Shown one piece after another: positions 62,731 through 64,000 of a DNA stretch of 64,000 nucleotides (positions are counted from its first letter, which is position 1; every line of letters begins with the position of its first letter). The DNA is from CBDAUN01 sp965214875 (GTDB lineage: Bacteria; Pseudomonadota; Gammaproteobacteria; Arenicellales; JAJDZL01). Made by a program: the position numbers and the translations under genes. A model generated the notes under the pieces. The model did no database searches. It was not told where the DNA came from and was given only the letters and a program-made list of their open reading frames with translations. Where the stretch lies: NCBI GenBank assembly GCA_965214875.1, contig OZ243980.1, forward strand, positions 2,170,001-2,234,000. The letters are read 5' to 3'.

Positions 62731-63147
62731 TCACCCGATGACGGCTTGCAGCGCCGCCAGCAGCCCTATCCCCGTCGCAATCATCGCGCCCATCCGGAAC
62801 GTCAAGGCCTTGCCGAGATTGTCAATCCTGCCTTCCAGACGATCAATCCTGCCTTCCAGACGATCAATCCTGCCGTTTAGCGCAACGATCTCGCCGCGAA
62901 CCTCCGCAAGCTCTACGCGAACCTCCGCGATCTTGCCGTCCAGCTCGCTGTGAACCTCGGCAATCTTGCCCGTCAGCTCGATGCGAAGATGCTCCAGATC
63001 GTCCTTGGTCGCGACATTGGCGACCAGATGCTCATGAATGGTCCGCGCAATCCCCTCGGCCTGCTTTTTGCCGAACGCGTAGTCCCGCTCGAGACCCCTC
63101 GCAATCGAAAGCGTGTCGTAGGCATGCACCGCCAGACTTGATGCCAT
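62731..63147 (-). CDS. DUF1640-like membrane-anchored coiled-coil protein
   Basis: 138 residues from ATG 63147, which has GGAGG upstream. The N-terminus is ASSLAVHAYDTLSIARGLERDYAFGKKQAEGIARTIHEHLV; then come KDDLEHLRIELTGKIAEV and a heptad-rich coiled coil with the seven-residue unit GRIDRLE repeated; one C-terminal membrane segment (GAMIATGIGLLAALQAVIG) follows. The plan is that of DUF1640/CCDC90-like proteins. Function unknown. Confidence 0.8.
   Translation of the reverse strand: MASSLAVHAYDTLSIARGLERDYAFGKKQAEGIARTIHEHLVANVATKDDLEHLRIELTGKIAEVHSELDGKIAEVRVELAEVRGEIVALNGRIDRLEGRIDRLEGRIDNLGKALTFRMGAMIATGIGLLAALQAVIG
62823..62885. repeat. 21-base tandem repeat coding for RLEGRID-type heptads
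   Basis: The unit CAATCCTGCCTTCCAGACGAT occurs twice without change (62823-62843, 62844-62864) and a third, diverged unit follows. Each unit is seven codons of the coiled coil, so changes in copy number stay in frame. Confidence 0.85.
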
Positions 63148-64000
63148 GGATAAGTTCCTCCGTCTTGTCGCCTGTTGTTCCGCGCACGGACTGCCGCAAG
63201 CCGGCCCGCGCACTTCCGCACCCATCCATTTTACACGACCGTGCCCGCTCGCAGATCGGAAATTGCCGCGGCGCTACCGGCAAGAAGCGCCGATGCCCGG
63301 CTGCGCGACGACAGCTCGGCAGGCATGCGGCGTGATTCCAGATCAGTCCCGCGAAACGGCACCCGCAGGAACGAAGGTCGGCGGGTCAAGCGCATCGACG
63401 GTCGCCTCAATATCCGAACCGTCGTCTTTAACCCTGCATGACGGACTCGCCGATTCAACACGGATGCCGCCCGAAGTCAGCGCGGATTTTCCGCTTGCGC
63501 TTTTCATTCGCAACCGGGACGGGCACTTCGGCGCATGAGAACCTGGCGATTTCCTTCATGATGCCCGGCGCATCGGCAAAATGCTTGCCGCAGCACATGG
63601 GCCATGATTGGCGAGAAGACACGCCCGGGCCGACATGCTCCTGACTGGCAATGTCTTCAATTGGAGGGAACCCTGATTTTCGGATCACTCTGAAATCAAA
63701 GACAACCTCTAGCAGGGTTCCTTCATTTGATTGTCAATCAGATGAAGCCCCTATTCCGAAGAACTTCCGGACGCCATTGAATTTTAGCAGCGGCTGCATT
63801 CAATTCGACGAGTGCGAAGATGCATGCCGCAAAGCATCGCCGTGCAACGACGCTCTCAAGTCGAGCCCCCTCGCGTTTCTTCGCAGTTGCTGCGTACGCG
63901 GTATTAAGCATGTCTTATGCCCGGTCGCTCTCAGGATTCGGAGAGCCCGGCGATCACACCTGCATTGCCCATCTTCGCAACACTTGCTGCGTATCGCGCA
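63148..64000. other. Right-edge stretch without a supported gene
   Basis: Frames in this stretch show no family signal. An imperfect inverted repeat TTCATTTGATTG/CAATCAGATGAA lies at about 63723-63747 with a one-base centre. At the edge, a minus-strand frame stops at 63931 and could be the tail of a gene outside the window, but only 22 codons are visible. Confidence 0.4.

Noticed and set aside
63931..64000. Possible gene tail at the right edge (minus strand, ending VAKMGNAGVIAGLSES)
   Set aside because: Only 22 codons are visible, too few to support a call.
1..64000. CRISPR arrays, tRNA genes and rRNA genes
   Set aside because: None was seen on reading the window: there are no regularly spaced short repeats, and the only TTCGAATC-type loop found belongs to the tmRNA.

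Overview
The window looks like a chromosome segment of a heterotrophic proteobacterium, most likely a gammaproteobacterium. Two things support this: the heat-shock set hrcA-grpE-dnaK-dnaJ sits back to back with nadK-recN-bamE, and the tmRNA tag reads ANDDNFALAA. By eye, base composition is near 50% GC in ordinary genes and clearly higher in the insertion-sequence bodies. The many decayed mobile elements and accessory genes would fit a host-associated or niche-restricted lineage, but that is inference.

Layout. 0-3.3 kb: sixA, a 2-keto-3-deoxygluconate kinase, KDPG aldolase and an RpiR-type regulator. 3.5-11.6 kb: a complete five-gene Dpp/Opp-type peptide ABC transporter, then an M81 (MlrC-type) peptidase gene broken by one frameshift, then a D-threonine-aldolase-like PLP enzyme; together they suggest uptake and breakdown of unusual peptides or amino acids. 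11.8-15.2 kb: a short IS1380-like relic, an AAA+ ATPase with an altered Walker A, two small unknown genes, and a secreted protein with a ten-base homopolymer in its signal-peptide codons. 15.5-27.0 kb: housekeeping block tsaB, dinG/yoaA, dnaJ, dnaK, grpE, hrcA (minus strand), then nadK, recN, a GNAT gene and bamE (plus strand).

27.0-40.4 kb: an accessory island with a decayed ISNCY-type transposase, hinT, a YhdH/AcuI-type reductase, a Rieske oxygenase with an SDR, an IS1380-type element, a 59-residue membrane protein, a MITE, an orphan N6-adenine methyltransferase, a decayed IS256-type element and a PIN toxin-antitoxin pair. 40.4-47.1 kb: ssrA, smpB, a homocysteine methyltransferase, two tandem AAA+ ATPases with an almost identical 1.1 kb core, a thioredoxin-like protein, ratA and rnfH. 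In Escherichia coli the order is recN-bamE-rnfH(ratB)-ratA-smpB-ssrA, so here the block appears inverted and split by insertions.

47.1-61.8 kb: thirteen genes on the minus strand, closely spaced: an acyl-CoA synthetase, a complete branched-chain-amino-acid-type ABC transporter (livGHMKF-like), a PaaK-like ligase, a thioesterase, a DUF1285 protein, a CoA-binding protein, MetY, a hydroxyacid-oxoacid transhydrogenase-like dehydrogenase and a second acyl-CoA synthetase. The theme is uptake of organic (perhaps aromatic or fatty) acids and activation to CoA thioesters. The last 2.2 kb hold one coiled-coil membrane protein and otherwise sequence in which no gene could be supported.
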